Under the pieces are notes generated by a model. It did not search any database, was not told the DNA's origin, and saw only the letters and a list, made by a program, of their open reading frames with translations. Below are positions 61,701-64,000 of a stretch of 64,000 nucleotides of DNA, one piece after another. The stretch's first letter is position 1. Every line of letters starts with the position of its first letter. The stretch is from Hippopus hippopus (lineage: Eukaryota; Mollusca; Bivalvia; Cardiida; Cardiidae), in contig OX328112.1 in assembly GCA_946811185.2 (NCBI GenBank), forward strand, positions 36,361,748 to 36,425,747, in the 5' to 3' direction. The position numbers and the translations under genes were made by a program.

Positions 61701-64000
61701 CCCCAAGGTCAAGGTCACGGCGGCCCTGGAAAAGTCAAAACTTCTGGAAGCACTGGAGGCCGCATTTTAAGTCGGATCCCCATGAAACTTGGCCACAAGT
61801 TGCGTCCTGTCCCCCGCTGGCCCGTGGTCGAGTTTGGGCTCCGTGACCCCAAGGTCAAGGTCACGGCGGCCCTGCAAAAGTCAAAATTTCTGGACGCTCT
61901 GGAGGCCGCATTTTAAGTCGGATCCCCATGAAACTTGGCCACGAGTTGCGTCCCGTCCCCCGCTGGCCCATGGCCGAGTTTGGGCTCCAAGACCCCAAGG
62001 TCAAGGTCACGGCGGCCCTGCGAATGTCAAAACTTCTGGACGCTCTGGAGGCCGCATTTTAAGTCGGATCCCCATGAAACTTGGCCACGAGTTGCGTCCC
62101 GTCCCCCGCTAGCCCGTGGCCAAGTTTGGGCTCCGTGACCCCAAGGTCAAGGTCACGGCGGCCCTGCGAAGGTCAAAATTTCTGGACGCTCTGGAGGCCG
62201 CATTTTAAGTCGGATCCCCATGAAACTTGGCCACGAGTTGCGTCCCGTCCCCCGCTGGCCCGTGGCCGAGTTTGGGCTCCGTGACCCCAAGGTCAAGGTC
62301 ACGGCGGCCCTGCAAATGTCAAAACTTCTGGACGCTCTGGAGGCCGCATTTTAAGTCGGATCCCCAAGAAACTTCGCCAGAAGTTGCGTCCCGTCCCCCG
62401 CTGGAACGTGGGCGAGTTTGGGCTCCGTGACCCCAAGGTCAAGGTCACGGCGGCCCAGCAAATCTCAAAACTTCTGGACGCTCTGGAGGCCGCATTTTAA
62501 GTCGGATCCCCATGAAACTTGGCCACGAGTTGCGTCCCGTCCCCCGCTGACCCGTGGCCGAGTTTGGGCTCCGTGACCCCAAGGTCAAGGTCACGGCGGC
62601 CCTGCGAAGGTCAAAACTTCTGGACGCTCTGGAGGCCGCATTTTAAGTCGGATCCCCATGAAACTTGGCCACGAGTTCCGTCGCGTCCCCCGCTGGCCCG
62701 TGGCCGAGTTTGGGCTCCGTGACCCCAAGGTCAAGGTCACGGCGGCCCTGCAAAAGTCAAAACTTCTGGAAGCACTGGAGGCCGCATTTTAAGTCGGATC
62801 CCCATGAAACTTGGCCACGAGTTGCGTCCCGTCCCCCACTCGCCCGTGGCCGAGTTTGGGCTCCGTGACCTCAAGGTCAAGGTCACGGCGGCCCTGCAAA
62901 TGTAAAAAATTCTGGACGCTCTGGAGGCCGCATTTTAAGTCGGATCCCCATGAAACTTGGCCACGAGTTGCGTCCCGTCCCCCGCTAGCCCGTGGCCAAG
63001 TTTGGGCTCCGTGACCCCAAGGTCAAGGTCACGGCGGCCCTGCGAAGGTCAAAATTTCTGGACGCTCTGGAGGCCGCATTTTAAGTCGGATCCCCATGAA
63101 ACTTGGCCACGAGTTGCGTCCCGTCCCCCGCTGGCCCGTGGCCGAGTTTGGGCTCCGTGACCCCAAGGTCAAGGTCACGGCGGCCCTGCAAATGTCAAAA
63201 CTTCTGGACGCTCTGGAGGCCGCATTTTAAGTCGGATCCCCATGAAACTTGGCCACGAGTTGCGTCCCGTCCCCCGCTGGCCCGTGGCCAAGTTTGGGCT
63301 CCGTGACCCCCAAGGTCAAGGTCACGGCGGCCCTGCAAATGTCAAAATTTCTGGACGCTCTGGAGGCCGCATTTTAAGTCGGATCCCCAAGAAACTTCGC
63401 CAGAAGTTGCGTCCCGTCCCCCGCTGGCCCGTGGCCGAGTTTGGGCTCCGTGACCCCAAGGTCAAGGTCACGGCGGCCCTGCAAAAGTCAAAACTTCTGC
63501 ACGCTCTGGAGGCCGCATTTTAAGTCGGATCCCCATGAAACTTGGCCACGAGTTGCGTCCCGTCCTCCGCTGGCCCGTCGCCATGTTTGGGCTCCGTGAC
63601 CCCAAGGTCAAGGTCACGGCTGCCCTGCAAAGGTCAAAACTTCTGGACGCTCTGGAGGCCGCATTTTAAGTCGGATCCCCATGAAACTTGGCCACGAGTT
63701 GCGTCCCGTCCCCCGCTGGCCCGTGGCCGAGTTTGGGCTCCGTGACCCCAAGGTCAAGGTCACGGCGGCCCTGCAAAAGTCAAAAATTCTGGACGCTCTG
63801 GAGGCCGCATTTTAAGTCGGATCCCCATGAAACTTGGCCACGAGTTGCGTCCCGTCCCCCGCTGGCCCGTGGCCGAGTTTGGGCTCCGTGACCTCAAGGT
63901 CAAGGTCACGGCGGCCCTGCAAAAGTCAAAATTTCTGGACGCTCTGGAGGCCGCATTTTAAGTCGGATCCCCATGAAACTTGGCCACGAGTTGCGTCCCG
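58710..64000 (+). repeat. HOR family D, unit D3, truncated by window end
   Basis: It tracks D2 at 6422 bp up to marker 59877, then at 6276 bp, because the CTCCGCTGG partner monomer present in D2 (53601) is absent here. It contains the fresh 438-bp duplication at 61190-62065. Markers: 59877, 62358, 63381. The last marker is followed by a partner monomer (63527) of the A/B/C type. Confidence 0.85.
61190..62065 (+). repeat. Recent 438-bp tandem duplication
   Basis: Copies 61190-61627 and 61628-62065 are identical in my base-by-base reading, except that TT at 61216-61217 reads AA at 61654-61655. Both share the otherwise rare CACAAGTTGCG and the CTGGAAAAGTC variants. This is the youngest exchange visible in the window. 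Confidence 0.95.

Larger units (their letters stand above)
43968..62503 (+). repeat. Family D three-monomer cassette with NheI-type site (seven full copies)
   Basis: The order is a CCGCTAGCCCG monomer, a consensus-like monomer, then a marker monomer with GCTGGAACGTG. Full copies start at 43968, 48055, 49223, 50245, 55352, 56520 and 62066, and an eighth copy without the marker starts at 62942. Spacings are whole numbers of monomers (28, 8, 7, 35, 8, 38, 6), allowing for a few one-base deletions. GCTAGC is seen at 44010-44015 in the first. I saw the cassette only in family D. Confidence 0.88.
3360..63526 (+). repeat. Marker monomers with GAAACTTCGCCAGAAGTT (25 copies)
   Basis: These monomers share four changes within 15 bases near their start (CCATG to CCAAG, CTTGG to CTTCG, CCACG to CCAGA). 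Starts: 3360, 6431, 9789, 13893, 17690, 22215, 24552, 26742, 29515, 32143, 35355, 40755, 44260, 46304, 48347, 49515, 50537, 51850, 53455, 55644, 56812, 58272, 59877, 62358, 63381. In 14 cases (all but 32143, 44260, 48347, 49515, 50537, 51850, 55644, 56812, 58272, 59877 and 62358) the next monomer is a partner with CGTCCTCCGC and CGTCGCCAT. The monomers at 5701 and 45137 carry only the first change. Confidence 0.95.
1..64000 (+). repeat. 146-bp tandem satellite array, whole window
   Basis: GGATCC recurs every 146 bp from position 143 to the end, and the bases between are recognisably the same monomer throughout. The window opens at monomer position 5 and ends inside a monomer. All copies point the same way and no other sequence interrupts them. 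The period is very stable: most monomers are exactly 146 bp, exceptions are usually one base, and the single large one is a G run near 11749. Higher-order structure shows as private variants recurring at exact multiples of 146 bp. No gene is supported: 146 leaves remainder 2 on division by 3, every frame is stopped within about 1.5 monomers, and most apparent starts are TTG. I do not recognise a named satellite family. Seen directly: periodicity, orientation, variants. Inferred: eukaryotic heterochromatin, possibly centromeric. Confidence 0.99.

Noticed and set aside
12..63891. Hundreds of 60-160 residue open reading frames, many starting at Met-Ala-Thr-Ser-Cys or a similar sequence
   Set aside because: They are the same repeat read in successive frames (146 leaves remainder 2 on division by 3), overlap each other, mostly open on TTG, and end at monomer stop codons. 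No domain, no ribosome-binding context and no length beyond about 1.5-3 monomers.
1..64000. CRISPR array
   Set aside because: The whole 146-bp period is repeated; there are no short identical repeats separated by unrelated spacers, and no cas genes.
1..64000. CENP-B box
   Set aside because: I looked for the TTCG....A..CGGG core on both strands. No monomer type inspected fits; the nearest stretches (CTTCGCCAGAAG and CCCGTCCCCC) lack essential bases.
1..64000. tRNA-derived SINE or other dispersed transposon as the source of the monomer
   Set aside because: No Pol III A/B boxes, no poly-A or microsatellite tail, no target-site duplication, no reverse-transcriptase or transposase fragment in any frame.
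1..64000. Telomeric or subtelomeric repeat
   Set aside because: No tandem TTAGGG-like hexamers. TTAGCC appears only as a single-base variant of TTGGCC in some monomers.

Overview
The whole 64 kb window is one uninterrupted head-to-tail satellite DNA array. I find no gene, RNA gene, transposon or unique-sequence island in it. The monomer is 146 bp (about 438 copies, all in the same orientation). Nearly every monomer begins with a GGATCC (BamHI) site, which I use as monomer position 1. My by-eye consensus is about 62% GC with 12 CpG per monomer, and the copy at 6285-6430 matches it exactly. Short open reading frames recur in every monomer, but they are by-products of periodicity: 146 is not a multiple of 3, all frames meet stops within about 1.5 monomers, and most of these frames open on TTG.

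Organism: a long homogeneous array with nested higher-order repeats (HORs) is typical of eukaryotic centromeric or heterochromatic satellite. I cannot name the species or the family. Near-expected CpG argues against an old, heavily methylated vertebrate satellite, or else implies recent amplification. The AAGGTCAAGGTCAC core is a nuclear-receptor-type motif, which makes a metazoan the more natural guess, but this is inference only.

Layout. 1-5700 is a more heterogeneous part with an about 8-monomer (1168 bp) periodicity and most of the single-base indels. 5701-21300 is HOR family A, a 28-monomer unit of 4088 bp: partial A0, then A1 (8037-12140, with a G19 run), A2 (12141-16228), A3 (16229-20463, reshaped by a 2-monomer loss and a 3-monomer gain), and the start of A4. 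20902-29077 is family B with 14- to 17-monomer units. 29078-42360 is mosaic family C, with shared blocks at 4.5, 5.4 and 7.3 kb offsets. 42361-64000 is family D, with 44- to 49-monomer units anchored by a private XhoI-type site and a repeated 3-monomer cassette carrying a private NheI-type site. The youngest exchange I can see is the 438-bp tandem duplication at 61190-62065, whose two copies differ only at two adjacent bases.

Within the monomer there are two strong dyads (arms at monomer 12-24/50-62 and 68-75/86-93). A visually well conserved block (about 66-99) carries an everted plus direct array of AGGTCA-type half-sites, including TCAAGGTCA. A few hypervariable sites (103, 106, 114) differ even between otherwise near-identical HOR copies. 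Twenty-five marker monomers carry a co-inherited four-base change that abolishes the long dyad and creates a compact hairpin. These are the most interesting signals in the window.
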